A DNA stretch of 64,000 nucleotides, from contig CM040117.1 in assembly GCA_022559845.1 (NCBI GenBank), forward strand, positions 14,532,856-14,596,855, in the 5' to 3' direction. Position 1 is the stretch's first letter. Every line of letters begins with the position of its first letter. The notes beneath the pieces are model-generated. The model saw only the letters and a list, made by a program, of their open reading frames with translations. It did not search any database and was not told the origin of the DNA. Below, one piece after another: positions 45,215 to 57,030 of the stretch. The position numbers and the translations under genes were made by a program. The DNA comes from Amorphophallus konjac (Eukaryota > Streptophyta > Magnoliopsida > Alismatales > Araceae).

Positions 45215-46659
45215 TGTGATAATATGATCGGGTCAATATACCCTAAATCACGGAGGTACTCCGCGGTCCGACGACATCGGCACTACACCGTATCTTTTCC
45301 GTCGATTGTTTCGGAATGAAATTCTCGAAGTATTTCGAGAAAATTACGGGTGCAACACCGTTCAACCTCATTGTACGGTTTGATCTCAGCCGTTCTTCTC
45401 CCAGAGTCCTAACATCGTTGATTTTCAGATAATTATCTAATTATCTAATCTATTTTGATTTATCACCGACAGGACATAAGCGGTTGTTCATTAGCCGCTC
45501 TTCTGGATGGAAGGTCTACTAGCAGCCGTTCATCTTATGAGAGTCCAACGGCGGTAGTTTCGGTCAGTTCGATGGGTATTTGGATAATATTTTCTATTTA
45601 TTGAATTTCCACCGACAGGGATGAACGGCCTGGATGTAGCCGCCCAACCTGACGAGAGGTCTATCGTGCGACCGTTCATCTGCCCGATTTCTGAAGAATT
45701 TGACGGATTTTTTCTCTCCATTCGTGGATTTATCCCCAACTTCCCCGAAACATTTCTCCGCGAATATTGAGTCAATTTTGGTGCCGTTTCTTTTGGTTGA
45801 AAGATAATTCAATTATCTTCAACTTTTCTTTCATTATCTCGACCTAAAAATGCATAGAAACCTCAAATTCGAGCTAAGACTCTAGGTGCTCTATAAATAG
45901 ACCCTAGAGGCCGGGCTTGAAAAGGGGGGAGATTTTTGGTCGACGGCGAAGCCCTGCTGAATTCTCGAGCGACCCAAGACCAGGGAGGGAGGCCTTCTAC
46001 ATCCTTCTAGGCCTCCGGTTCAGGGAGCAACTAGTTTTTAGTTTTTGTTTCAATTAGTCCCATCGCGGGTTTCTTCATTGCATGCATACTTTTCTCTTCT
46101 TTCCTACCCACGTTTTTGTCATTCACACTACATTACACACACCCTCCTATGTTTTTTTGACGCCCCTAGGGGTTTAAAACCCCCCAGGTATTCCCCATTC
46201 CTTTTGGTTATGTTCATTCCTTTCCGTTCTAGCATTTACTACGCTTCGTAGTGCTAATATTGGGTTTTCTCTTGTGTTTTCTACATTCCTTTGCAGGTCA
46301 GCGACGCACTAGCACGAGGCCCATCCTTTCTGGCCGGCCGGAAAGGGTGGAGGTTGAGCTTTCACATCTTAAGGTGTGGTGGCGTTGGGCGGTTCCATCC
46401 TGTCCGTCCTAAGGGAAGTGCGGCTGGTATTGCACCGTTCGTTTTATTCCCGCGGCCGGTCCTGAACCATTCTTTCTCCATCGCACTTCATCCTGCGTTC
46501 CACCCAGCACTGACGTTCGGTCTGTCGAGCGGCCGCGCATCCTTAAGGCGGTTCTTCACGGGCCGCTCATCCCTGCAGTGCTGGTTAAAGGCGAGTGTCT
46601 CCCTTTTCTTTCCAAGGTACGGCGTGTTCATCACGTTCGGAGCCTTGGTGGCGATCACA
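45215..46659 (+). mobile_element. TE-F: probable solo LTR
   Basis: The segment TGTGAT...ATCACA (1445 bp) has 6-bp inverted ends and is flanked by cact on both sides (45211-45214 and 46660-46663). A plus-strand CTATAAATAGACCCTAGAG (45891 on) matches the promoter core of the Tat LTRs here, and R-U5-like sequence follows. Removing it restores a well-formed LTR end for TE-C. The 4-bp duplication is shorter than the usual 5 bp, and no partner LTR is in the window. Confidence 0.5.
45891..45900 (+). promoter_or_regulatory. TATA box of TE-F
   Basis: CTATAAATAG is on the plus strand and points toward the truncated SIRE-like element TE-G about 900 bp downstream. Confidence 0.6.
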
Positions 46660-46667
46660 CACTCACA

Positions 46668-46776
46668 TCCCTCTATCCCTTCTACTCCCGTTTGGTTTAC
46701 TCTCATATTCATATTAGTAAAGGGATTTGAAGGGAGTTCTAAGCCGGTGTGGAGAAGGTAACCATTTCCTACCAAC
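46668..46776. other. Unassigned 109-bp stretch between TE-C and TE-G
   Basis: There is no ORF or repeat and no similarity to the matching part of the TE-G 3' LTR. It may be host or older element sequence at the breakpoint that removed most of the TE-G 5' LTR. Confidence 0.4.
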
Positions 46777-47136
46777 AGCTGTGAATCAGCAGATTGTAGG
46801 CAAGCTGTGAGACCCAGCCGTTTAAGTTGTATATCAGCGGAAGCCACACTCTGGTTGGAGTGTGGGGTGGATGTAGGTCAGTAGACCGAACCACCTAAAA
46901 TCTCGTGTCGTGTGGTTGACTGCCTTTCTGTGTGAGCTTGCCGTTCATCATCTAGATCGCTTCCGCCTGTGTATTTCCTAACAATTGGTTAGGCCGTGCA
47001 ACTCAGCAGTCTGAGCAATTATTCTTTGAGCGAGTTATTCTAGTCTCATATATTTTGAATTTGGCAAAAAAGTTTTTAAAGGATCCATTCACACCCCCCC
47101 TCTGGATCCACGTTTGGTTCAATCCTGCGTCCAACA
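46777..47136 (+). repeat. Truncated 5' LTR of TE-G
   Basis: It matches 56967-57327 of the 3' LTR and ends GCGTCCAACA. Everything upstream, including U3 and the TATA box, is missing. The break lies in the first base of a 46-bp repeat unit. Confidence 0.9.
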
Positions 47137-47138
47137 AT

Positions 47139-47150
47139 TGGTATCAGAGC
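47139..47150 (+). promoter_or_regulatory. Primer binding site of TE-G (tRNA-iMet)
   Basis: TGGTATCAGAGC lies two bases after the LTR end, as is normal for Ty1/copia elements. Confidence 0.92.
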
Positions 47151-47263
47151 GGGTTATCTGCACAGAGGATCCAACGACCTGCAGATCTGGTCCTGACTCT
47201 TCTAGACGCATTCTGCTTTATCTGATTGATTTGTGCTTATCATCTGATTTGTATTTGATTGAG

Positions 47264-49133
47264 ATGGCTGAAATTCCTTAGTACACTGGTTCTGAATTTT
47301 ATTGTTGGTTTGGTAAATTCAGAGATTACGTTCTTTCTGTTAACTCTGATCTTTAGATACTTATTGCACACAGTCCGCATGACATTCCAAGGGACAAATC
47401 CCAATGGAATGCTTCAGACCGACTGAAGTATTTGGAAAATCAAAAGGCCCTGGAATTAACAAGAAGGGCAATAGATGTTAAGCGATTTCCATTTATTGCT
47501 AAGTGCAGGAGTGCTACTGAAATAATCAACAGGATAACAGCCAACTGTGAAGAAGATGAAGTCAAATGCTTGATGGCCAGAGACAACAACAGTGATCAGA
47601 CATGAGACTCATCTTCACAGGTAAATTATGAAACATACGAAATTAATTTTGAAGATTTGGTTATTCTGCATGAACATTTGATTGAGAAATATGAAAAAGT
47701 TAAATCGGAAAAGAAGAAGTTAAGAAAAGAGAAAATTGTTGAAGTTACATGCCTTAGAGCTGAGAATGAGAAGTTGAAATCTGAAATGAAGAAGAGATCA
47801 GAAAATACTTGTGATAAGTGCTTTTCAATGAAGAAATTAAATGACAGTATTCATTCAAATCTTATATGGCAAGAAGAATTGATCGACTCCTTAAGAAAAG
47901 AAAATGAAGATCTGCTAAACAGCAAAAAGGAGCATGAAAAGAGTAAAGAAGAATCTGAAAAATTAAAACTGGAAAATGAGAATCTGAAAGAACAGAATAA
48001 AAGGCTAATGGTTCTTAACATAGTTCTGTCTGAAAGACTGCTCACATTTGAAAAGGGAAAATCAATTTTGAAAGAAAAAGAAGCAAATGATGAAATGAAG
48101 TTAAGACAGGAGAATGAATCTTTGAAAAGTCTAAATGATGGTCTGCATCAACAGGTTATCTCCTGTGAAAATGATATTGCTTCTTTGCAAGCAAAAATTG
48201 AAGATCTAAACAATTCCCTTTCGAAGTTCGTTAAGGGAAAAGATAACTTGAATAAACTTCTTGGCTCAAATGTTAGTTTTCAGAAAGAGGGTTTGGGGTT
48301 TAATCCTGTTAATAAGAAATTTAATGTGAAGAAGAATTCCACTATCTTTGTAAGAAGCTCAGAATAGGAAAAGCCTTCTAGTTCATCTATTTTTCAGTTT
48401 ACGTCAAGAAAACAGAAAATTCAATTAAAAATCTGAAAAAGAATCAAAAACAGAAAAAGAATGTTAGTTTAAATAAATCCAAACATGTTTCTGCTTTTCC
48501 TGCGCATGTTGTTCATGACTCTCACACACATTCACATGCACATGTCATAAATAAACCTGTCACAACAGTGCATGTTCACAATAAAGGAATTACATGTTAT
48601 TATTGTGGCAAAAAGGGGCATGTTATGGATGACTGCACAGTCTTGTTGAATGATGAAGTAGGTGCATGTAAATCTGCCAACACAGTTAAAAATAAATCTG
48701 TGAAAAGGTCTGATAGAGATATTTCTAATGCATGCTTTTACTGTGGCAAAAAGGGTCATTATATGCATAACTGTCATTTAAAGAAACAAGAAGATCAAAA
48801 TTTCAGAAACAGTTATGTAAAGAAGCATGTTAGGAAATCTCAAAATCAGAGAGTTAACTGTTTTAACTGTGGAAAGTTTGGGCATACTTCATCAAATTGT
48901 TGGTTTAATAAAAACAATGCATTTCATCATGTTCATGTGAATAATTCTGTATTTAGGAGAACTCAGAATACTGCATTCATTATAAACCTCCTATATGCAA
49001 TAACTGTGGAAAATTAGGACATCTTCCTTATGAATGCTTTTGGTTGAATGGTTGGAATAACTGGAGAGCACTAGTGTGGGGTGCTACTCATTCTGTTGGA
49101 CCCAAGAATCCTTGGGGTCCAACATTGTTCAAA
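47264..49133 (+). pseudogene. gag: gag of TE-G (SIRE-type, broken)
   Basis: The ATG at 47264 opens MAEIP, then stops occur in frame at 47279 (TAG), 47354 (TAG), 47603 (TGA) and 48365 (TAG), all explainable by C-to-T at CAG or CGA. The gag core (WNASDRLKYLENQKALELTR, IINRITANCEEDEV) is followed by about 200 residues of Glu/Lys/Leu-rich coiled coil (47657-48360). After a frameshift come CCHC knuckles at 48591-48636, 48733-48774, 48859-48900 and, after another shift, 48996-49037. The end GPKNPWGPTLFK lies where pol would normally continue, but a stop follows. Confidence 0.85.
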
Positions 49134-50410
49134 TAACTCTTTGAGTGCAGGTGTGTTCCTGTGGAGAAAATAAAAATGAAGATTGAATAAAATGGGACAC
49201 ACAAGGTCAGTAGTTTAATGCTTTTGCTTTCATGTTTTCAGTTGATTAAATAAAAGCTTCTGTGAAAGAATTTCTGTCAAGGTCTCTTAGTTTAATGTGT
49301 CTGTGTTTTTGAATGTTTTGACTTAATTCAGTGTTGCATTTAGTCTGCATTTCATGTCAATCAGTTGCATAACTGAGTAGTTGCACGATTGTGTACAATG
49401 GATGAATATGTCGGCTGTCGATTATTACTGCTGTCTGTGAGCAGAACTGAACTTGCTTTGCACTATTCTACAGTAACAAACTATCTGTTCTGATCTGATA
49501 TGATGCATTCAGTGAGGGGGAGTCAATGCAATATAATTCCATGATGTCTACTGAATCTGTCTGTTGTTGTGAAATTTATAAGTTGTTGAACTGTCTGTTG
49601 TTGCCATTTCTATCTGCTGCAATTGGATCATGATCTAGAATAGAATTTGGTTGAGATTGTAGCAAAACACTCTGGATGTTCAGCTCATTTCTGTATCTCT
49701 GAATTATGTAACTTCTTTGGAATGAATTGAGCTCTGCAAGTCTGTTAGCTGTGCTTTCTCAATTTCTTTTCGGCCATTCCAGTGTCAACCGTTTCATTCT
49801 TGTTGAGTCTTCTCAAATTCCTTCATATATTTTTCAATTGTTTCTGACTCAATATGATTCTAAGTGTTCTGTTCTGGGGGAGTAATCTTAAAAGTTCTTA
49901 ACTTTGCTGATCATTTGATGAAATGATATTCTCCTGAAAACCAGAAACAATTCCCTAATATTACTGTTAATGAAAACTGTTGATAGAAAAGAAATTAAAT
50001 CTATCCTTGAAGCTAAGAATTTGACCATCAATGCAATTACAATGTCCTTAAACCACTTTGAATTTGAAAATCTAATTCACTTCTTGAGATCTGAAAATCA
50101 TTAGTAATAGGACATTGACTGAGCAAAAAATTACTTTCTTATATTGACTATAAATAGTTTTCTGAATAAAATCTGATATGAAAAATAGAGAATACACCGT
50201 GAAATGAAAATTTTGTGAAAAATGGCAGAGCAATGGCTATTTTCTGAGAAACTGATCATCTAGACCAATGAAGCCTATAGATCATGTCATGAAGAAAATA
50301 AGTTAACTCTGTTCAAAATTTGAAGCATGAAGGTAGTTTACACTAAGTAACCAGGGAGTCCGATGTCTGATAAACATGTCTCCTTGAATAAAAAGGTGTG
50401 ATCATACTAG
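49134..50410. other. Non-coding spacer of TE-G where pol is expected
   Basis: This is AT-rich sequence with no pol motif in any frame that I can recognise. Short stretches such as GTGAGGGGGAGTCAATG and TCTGGGGGAGTAA resemble polypurine-like or post-ORF sequence of SIRE elements. Confidence 0.6.
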
Positions 50411-51321
50411 AATCATCATCATCATCGGAGCCTTATCCCAATTAATTGGGGTCGGCTACATGAATCATGTTCCGCCAAAGATTTCTATCAAGTGCAATAT
50501 TCATATTTAAACTCAAGGAACTAATGTCCTTCCTAATAACATCGCACCATCTCATTTTAGGTCTTCCTCGAGCTCTTTTACTAGCATCCACTAAGATTTG
50601 GTCACATCTTTTAACCGGCGCTGAGTTAGGGCGACGAAACACATGTCCAAACCACCTGAGTCTATTTTCTCTCATTTTGCTATCAATTGGAGCTATCCCT
50701 AAGTCCTTACGGATGCGCTCATTCCTAATCTTGTCTTTCTTAGTCTTGCCACACATCCATCTCAACATCCTCATCTCTGCTACACACATTTTGTGGATGT
50801 GTTCCTTTCGTACTGCCCAACACTCGGTACCATATAACAAAGCAGGTCTCACAGCCGTTCTATAAAACCTCCTTTGAGTTTCACAGGCATACGACGATCA
50901 CAAAGGACACCTGATGCACTTCTCCATCTTAACCAGCCTGCCTTAATCCTATGCGTAACGTCATCATAAATCTCCCCATTCTCTTGTATGATAGAACCTA
51001 AATATCGAAAGCTACTACTCTTCGGAATGTTATGTCCATCAATTAGAACCATGTCTTCCTGAACCACTCTCCCATTACTAAAATTACAGTGCATAAACTC
51101 TGACTTACTCCTACTAATTTTAAATCCTTTAGACTCCAAGGCAAGTCTCCAACGCTCTAACTTAGCATTTAGAGCATCAATACTCTCATCAATTAAAACA
51201 ATATCGTCTGCAAATAGCATACACCAAGGGATATCCTCATGCAATTGTTTAGTTACTTCATCCATAACTAAGGCAAAGAGATACGAACTTAGTGCAGAAC
51301 CTTGATGCAAACCTATAGAAT
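50411..51321 (-). mobile_element. TE-H: RTE-type LINE fragment
   Basis: The minus strand encodes the C-terminal part of a plant RTE reverse transcriptase: GLHQGSALSSYLFALVMDEV, the catalytic FADDIVL (51200-51223), SKGFKISRSKSEFM and, after a frameshift near 50850, LLYGTECWAVRKEH and RLRWFGHVFRRP. The 3' end carries an AATTAATT-centred palindrome and an ATC-triplet tail (50412-50426) typical of RTE. It is 5'-truncated near 51321. No target duplication is recognised. Confidence 0.85.
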
Positions 51322-51888
51322 GCTCAATAAAAATGAAATTAAAAATGATGAGAAAAATGGTTGACTCCGTAAAAATTTCAGAAAATTCTAAAGTTGTTTG
51401 TTTTGAATATAAGGAGTGTATTTGAACCACAAATGTTCATTGAAAATGATGTGTAAGATCAACGGTAAGTAGATTAAATGAGTATTTTAGTAAATCTGGT
51501 TTAATTTCATTATTTTTTCATAAAATGTTAAATTTAAAAGCTTTCGAGAAACAAGATTTAATGGCTTAAAGTCACAGTTTTCATACATTTTCATATAAAG
51601 GGGTTGGTTGAAGGTAAAAGGACAGAGTTGTCACTTCTATAAATGATTGGTAAAGTTATTTCTTTTACCCATCTTCGTGTTATTTTTTTTTAAACCCCAT
51701 TTTCGTGTCATTCTTCATATCTACCGCTTTCGATTCTCCCGCGTCGAAGTCCTCCCTTCATTGTGTCTCTCTACTCTTCTCCACCAGAATCCCTATCTCA
51801 AGATCTCATTCTCAGGGATCCATACCGTGCCCTGTCACTCTCACCACGTCGTTCAGTACCCTTCAGTTTCTTTTCCGTTCATCCCTCC
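51322..51888. other. Leader region before envelope-like ORF
   Basis: AT-rich sequence gives way at about 51700 to a CT-rich, 5'UTR-like stretch with many short CTCT and TTC runs ending at the ATG at 51889. No promoter motif is convincing. Confidence 0.4.
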
Positions 51889-54427
51889 ATGGCTTCTCCG
51901 GCCGTAGAAGGTCTTGAAAAGCACACATTGGCAGAAGAGCAAGAGCAAAGTGATGTGGAAGCACAGACAGAGGTTGTTCAGTCGCGAAAAAGGATTAGAA
52001 CAAAGCGTCTGGCTCATAAAAGAAAGAGAGATGACATGCAAAGAGGAAAGGCTCCAAAAGAGGAAAAAAGGGTTTCTGAACCCGCTGCTAAACGACAGCG
52101 CACTTCTGAAGAAGACATTGGGGATACGGGAACTTCAGTAAGTGGGTCTGTCAAAATTATATTTCCTCGCTTCGTGGATCTTCATGATAAGGAAATGTTG
52201 GAAGCTTTCCCAGAATTAATGAGTATGGTGAAATTTCAAAAGTGGAAAAAGTTCATGGGAAAACACAAGGTGTTTTACCCAGCTCTCGTGTCAGAATTTT
52301 ATAGAAATCTGAAATTTTATTCTGATAAAGCTGAGATTCAATCAAGAGTAAAGGGGGTAGATATTATGTTGAATGGACATGTTCTTCATAAAATTTTTAG
52401 AATACCTGAAGAAGGTGCTCTCGAGGAAGATTTTGAATATGATCCACTTGAGGCATATTCTGTTTTAACAGATAAGCCATGTGATGACACAGACTATAGA
52501 CAGACTAAGTTGTGCTATTTTAATGCAAACAAGTTCTCTCCACTTAAGAGACTTGTTCACCACATGCTTACTTCAATAATCACACCTCAAGATGGAGGAA
52601 GAGGTAGAATTACTGAAACTCAAGAGGTTCATATTATTCTGTCTATTCAAACATATTAAAGTCTGTCTTCCAAGCATCATAATTCAGATTATTGGCTCTT
52701 GTAAAGAATCCAAAAGACACCTACCATATGCAGCACATTTGACTGTTGTCTTTAAGAAGTTTAATGTGCCTTTGGAAGGTGAGGAAGTCAAAGAAGTATC
52801 AAAAGTAAATATCTATAATATGGACTTCATTAAGAAATTTATGAAGTTAAAGATTCAGAGAGCCCCTTTGGTCGTAGAAAAAGAACAAACGGATGAGCCA
52901 TTTTCTAGGCCTAGCATGGCAGCGACTGAGAAAGAATTTGAACAGCCTTCTGTGGAGATTCAGGAAGAGGCAGAGAAACAACCAGAGAAAGAGTTTGAAC
53001 AGCCAGCTGAAGCTGTTTCTGAAGTAAGAGTTACCTCTGAAGAAAGAGAGGAAACAAGTGTTAGACAAGAACCAGAGTAACATTCTATAGTGCCTGAAGA
53101 AGTTCAATTTGAAGCAGCTCAAATAGAAGAAGATGTACCCCCACCAGATGTTGATATTCAGGGGGAGCAATTAGAAGTAACATCAGTTGATCATGCTGAA
53201 ATAGTGTCAACAGCTGAGAAAGTTTCTGATGATACCATGGACGAACAGCAAGCACTTGCACAAGCTGGAACACTTCCTACAGAGGAACATATAAATGATT
53301 CAGAGATGGAGGAAGAAACTGTTCTAGATGAACAATCTATTGTGGAAATGTTTGATGAAATCATGAAACAAGTAGCCGATAAATTTATAGAAGAAATTGC
53401 TGACATAGTCATTGAAGAACAGGAAGAGACTTTACAGGCTGAAATAACTCCTGTTGTACAAGAAGAAATTCAAGAAGCACGGATAGAATTAGAAGAAGAA
53501 CATTCTCATGTACAACAGATAGAAGAAAAAAGAATGGAAGAGGAAACAGAAGAAGAAAGAATTGCAGAGGACATAGAAATGCATGAAGAACAAATGCTGA
53601 GTGAGTTGGAAGAACAACACAGAGCAGAACAACAAGTAATGATGGATTTAGATCAGCAAATAGCCCAACTCACAGATCGGGTAGAGCCTGAGCAACAGTA
53701 GCAGCATTCTGAACAGATAATTCAAGATGAACAGCATGGCACCCAAGAAGTTCCTAGACAAGAGATTCCTCCTTATGATGAACCAGCTACAACAACACAA
53801 GCCTCCAGTTCATCTGACCCACACTTGGCCAATTTAATGATGCAATAGTTTAGTATTGTAAACTCCTCATTGATACAGTTAAGACTAGCTGTTGAAAGAC
53901 ATGATACCAAGCTGGATGCAATAAGATTGGAACAGAAGAACTTATCTGTTAAAATTACCAGCATTTCTAATGGAGTACAAGCATCAATAGTATAATTGGG
54001 TAACATATATACCAAATTGGACATGGTACAAGAGAGAGTGCAGTACCTGTCTGCAAATTTTCGAACTATCGTTTCTGAACAAAGTACCAGCTCTTCTATC
54101 TTTATAGCTGAGGTCCACAGTCAACAGACCACTCAATTGGATAATGTTGCTACTATAATACAGTCTTGGTTTTCAGACCTCACAGCTTCTCTCAAAGAAG
54201 TAGAAGCTCAAGTCAAAGCCACAGATCAGAAAATTATAGCTAAACTTGCAGCTATGCCACAAAATTTCCCTCGAGCGGTCCCTCTTCCAGAAAGAGGTGG
54301 TCCGGGCCGAAGAAGCGATAGTCCAACTAGAGCAAGCGGCAGTCCCAGTATAGGCAGAGGTGGTTCTACTAGCAGAGGCAGAGGCAGAGGCAGCTCTACC
54401 AGAGTCAGGGCAGAGCCCGTGCACTAG
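51889..54427 (+). pseudogene. Envelope-like / plant transposon-protein ORF of TE-G (broken)
   Basis: The ATG at 51889 gives MASPAVEGLEKHTLAEEQ, a basic stretch (KRIRTKRLAHKRKR) and a conserved block with FYRNLKFYSDKAEIQSRVKG typical of the third ORF of SIRE-type elements and related plant transposon proteins. A frameshift near 52630 continues into IKVCLPSIIIQIIGSCKESK and RHLPYAAHL. The second half is an acidic Glu/Gln-rich coiled coil and ends in a Gly/Arg/Ser-rich tail (GRGGSTSRGRGRGSSTR). Stops at about 53078, 53699, 53846 and 53991 fit CAA or CAG to TAA or TAG. I see no convincing transmembrane segment or signal peptide, so an envelope role is not supported here. Confidence 0.7.
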
Positions 54428-54933
54428 CCTTAGCAGACACTTGATTTTATGTTCCTCCTCATTTGATTTCATGCACTCCCCTATTTCTTTTTGATAATGA
54501 CAAAAGGGGAGAGATTTTGTATGAGTCATGTATAGTCATGCTTCTGCTTGAAAGGGGGAGAGAATTTAAAGGGGGAGCTTTGGAGAATTCATTGGATATA
54601 TATATGACTGTATGCTGTAACTGATGACATGTTGATGAATATTGCTGTGATCTGATCTGATGAACTCTGGAAATGCATTGACAGACAAAAGACATTTCTC
54701 TATTGTACACAATATAGGTGCATTCTGTTTAGGTGCATTGACATATAGTTGTGTCTTAGTGTCAGATGTCTTTTGTGATTGCTTTGAATGCCTTGTTTTA
54801 TCTTTACTTCATGTACTGTGTTGATAAATGAAATGAAGTGAAAGATTTTTTGTCTGATCAAGTGCATATTGTTTTTGAAATTGAATGATTGACTGTATGA
54901 ATAAATGAACATGACTCATAGGTTGTCATCATC
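54428..54933. other. 3' non-coding region of TE-G
   Basis: No ORF is seen. It contains several AAAGGGGGAG runs (54505-54515, 54552-54560, 54569-54577) resembling extra polypurine tracts before the one used at the LTR. Confidence 0.6.
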
Positions 54934-54947
54934 AAAAAGGGGGAGAA
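54934..54947 (+). promoter_or_regulatory. Polypurine tract of TE-G
   Basis: AAAAAGGGGGAGAA lies directly before the 3' LTR start TGTTGGA. Confidence 0.9.
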
Positions 54948-55162
54948 TGTTGGATTTCTGGTTTTGATGATGACACACTATGAATCATGTCTGTGTTGAA
55001 ATACTTGGTTGATTCATGGTCTGTGTTAAAGTGCTTGACTGATTCATATGATAAGTCGTTTTAATAGGTTCATCAAAAATATAAACTAAGTCAGGTCAAT
55101 GCATACACAGAGTCATTTAGTCATTTCATCAAATAGGTTGCATACATGAGCATTTCTGTTCT

Positions 55163-56020
55163 TAAGGTCGGTGTCAAGTCCTCATCAGGTCGGTGCATGC
55201 ATCAGACATGGCTAACTAAGGTCCGTGCATTGTCACGGTCGGTGCTAGCCTGTTCTGCATTGTGCATAAAGGTCGGTGCAAGTTTAGGTGTCAAAGGCTC
55301 AAGGTCGGTGCATACTCGAAGTCGATGCACGTCTTCACTAGCAGCATATCAGGTTAGTGCATGCTTTGTATCGCACATAACCAAGGTCGGTGCATACTTG
55401 TCTTATGCATGTTTCAGAAGTTCGTCACTGAGGTCGGTGCTAGCATTAGTTAGTATGCACAAGGTCGATGTTAGTTGCATCTTCCATCAAGTCAGGTCGA
55501 TCTTAGTTGCGTCTTTCACTAAGTAAGGTTAGTGCTAGTAGCATCTCATGCATACTTAAAGTCGATGCTAGTAGCATCTCACGCATACTTAAGGTCGATG
55601 CTAGTTGCATCGCTCATGTAGTGAGGTCGGTGCTAGTTACATTGTCTACATAATCAGGCCGATGCAAGTTACTTTGTCAGCATATAGAGTTGTGTAAGGG
55701 TCGGTGCAATTCATTGTCTCATGCATACTTTGCATCGCGCATGACTAAGGTCAGTGCATGTCGTTACTAGTGGCATATCAGGTCAGTGCACGTTTTGCAT
55801 CAAGCATATATATAAGGTCGGTGCATGTTTTGCTGAACGCATGCAATGGTCGGTGCTATCCTGTTTTCTTCATGAACTAAGGTCGACGTTAGTATGTACT
55901 AAGGTCGATGTTCATATGCAGAGTCTTGCATCTGAAGTCTGTGCTATGTCGAATAGCTCATGAACAAAGGTCAATGCAAGGTTTCTTATCTTCTGTACAA
56001 GGTCAAGGTCTAGGTCGATG
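55163..56020. repeat. AGGTCGGTGC motif array in TE-G U3
   Basis: About 27 copies of AAGGTCGGTGCATG and variants (GGTCGATGCTAG, GGTTAGTGC) occur at 20-50 bp spacing. They lie upstream of the TATA box and could bind a host factor, but that is inference. Confidence 0.85.
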
Positions 56021-56351
56021 CCAGTGGTTCTGTCATGCTAAATTTCATAGAATTCTCTGTGTGTTCTGTCTGCTTGACCTATTCATGACCATCGATCATT
56101 TTTCTCTCTCTACAACATGTCTGCATAATTAAGTCAAATACATTGTGATTACTTCAATATGCCTGCAAGGTGTTTGACAAAAGGTATTTTACTAAAAGTG
56201 CAGGAACTTAAGGATGCGCGTGATCCAATAAGTGGCGTGTGATCCCAGGACGTCTTGTTAACCAAGATCCTGTCATGTGGCCAACCCAACTCAGATCTCA
56301 ACGAACCTTTGGACGGGAAACATGGTTTCCACACGCCTTTCTGCCAGTGGC

Positions 56352-56359
56352 TTATAAAA
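56352..56359 (+). promoter_or_regulatory. TATA box of TE-G 3' LTR
   Basis: TTATAAAA sits in GTGGCTTATAAAAGGGGG, a strong plant core promoter match. The U3/R border should follow near 56385. Confidence 0.75.
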
Positions 56360-56782
56360 GGGGGCAGATCGCCCAACTTCGAAGAATCAACACTGGACAA
56401 TACTGAAAAAAGGTAGAACTGAAGAAAAAGAAGAAATGCAAACAGAGAGATAGTGTTGCAGAGAGCAGAAGAGAGCTAAGCTCGGAGAGATTAGAGGAGA
56501 TCGTAGAAGAGAGTGAGAACAGCTCAGATCTACTGGTGAGAGAAGGTCAGTCCACCTGTTCAGTAAGATCGTGAGAGAGATTTGAAAGGAGAAATAAAAA
56601 GGAGTGTTGCAGAAGCAGAGCATCGTGTCCAGAGCTCGAAGAAGGAAATTGAAGGCATATCTGACAACTACTAGATCAGATCTAGTGTTGTCTGCTATCT
56701 ACTCTATACAGAGCTACATTTGTGCTTAGATTCAGATCTGTCTTTTTATTCTCTGATCTATTGTTCTTTCTTTCGTTTGTTT

Positions 56783-57030
56783 AAGCTGTGTATCAGCGAT
56801 GGCATAAGCTGTAAGGCCCAGTGGTTTGGAGCTGTGTATCAGCGGTGGCATAAGCTGTAAGGCCCAACGGTTTGAAGCTGTGAATCAGCGGTGGCATAAG
56901 CTGTAAGGCCCAGCGGTTTGAAGCTGTGAATCAGCGGTGGCTTAAGCTGTAATGCCCAGCGGTTGAAGCTGTGAATCAGCGAATTGTAGGCAAGCTGTGA
57001 GGCCCAGCCGTTTAAGCTGTGTATCAGCGG
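56783..57030. repeat. 46-bp tandem repeat in R-U5 of TE-G LTR
   Basis: AGCTGTGTATCAGCGGTGGC units start at 56783, 56830, 56876, 56922, 56967 and 57015. The 5' LTR keeps only the last of these. Confidence 0.9.

Larger units (their letters stand above)
32069..46667 (-). mobile_element. TE-C fragment 3: body and 5' LTR of outer Tat element
   Basis: On the minus strand this holds the 5' LTR (43297 to 45214, probably ending at 46667 after TE-F), primer site (43275-43293), broken gag-pol (32722-43249), proximal hairpin triplet (32464-32600) and the last hairpin modules (32077-32350). With fragments 5511-6869 and 24665-25951 it forms one element whose 3' LTR lies left of the window. TE-B and TE-C are related but their LTR U3 regions differ, so they belong to different subfamilies. 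Confidence 0.88.

Noticed and set aside
51889..54427. A genuine viral-type envelope protein
   Set aside because: No convincing signal peptide or transmembrane segment is visible. I keep the neutral label envelope-like from its position in SIRE-type elements.
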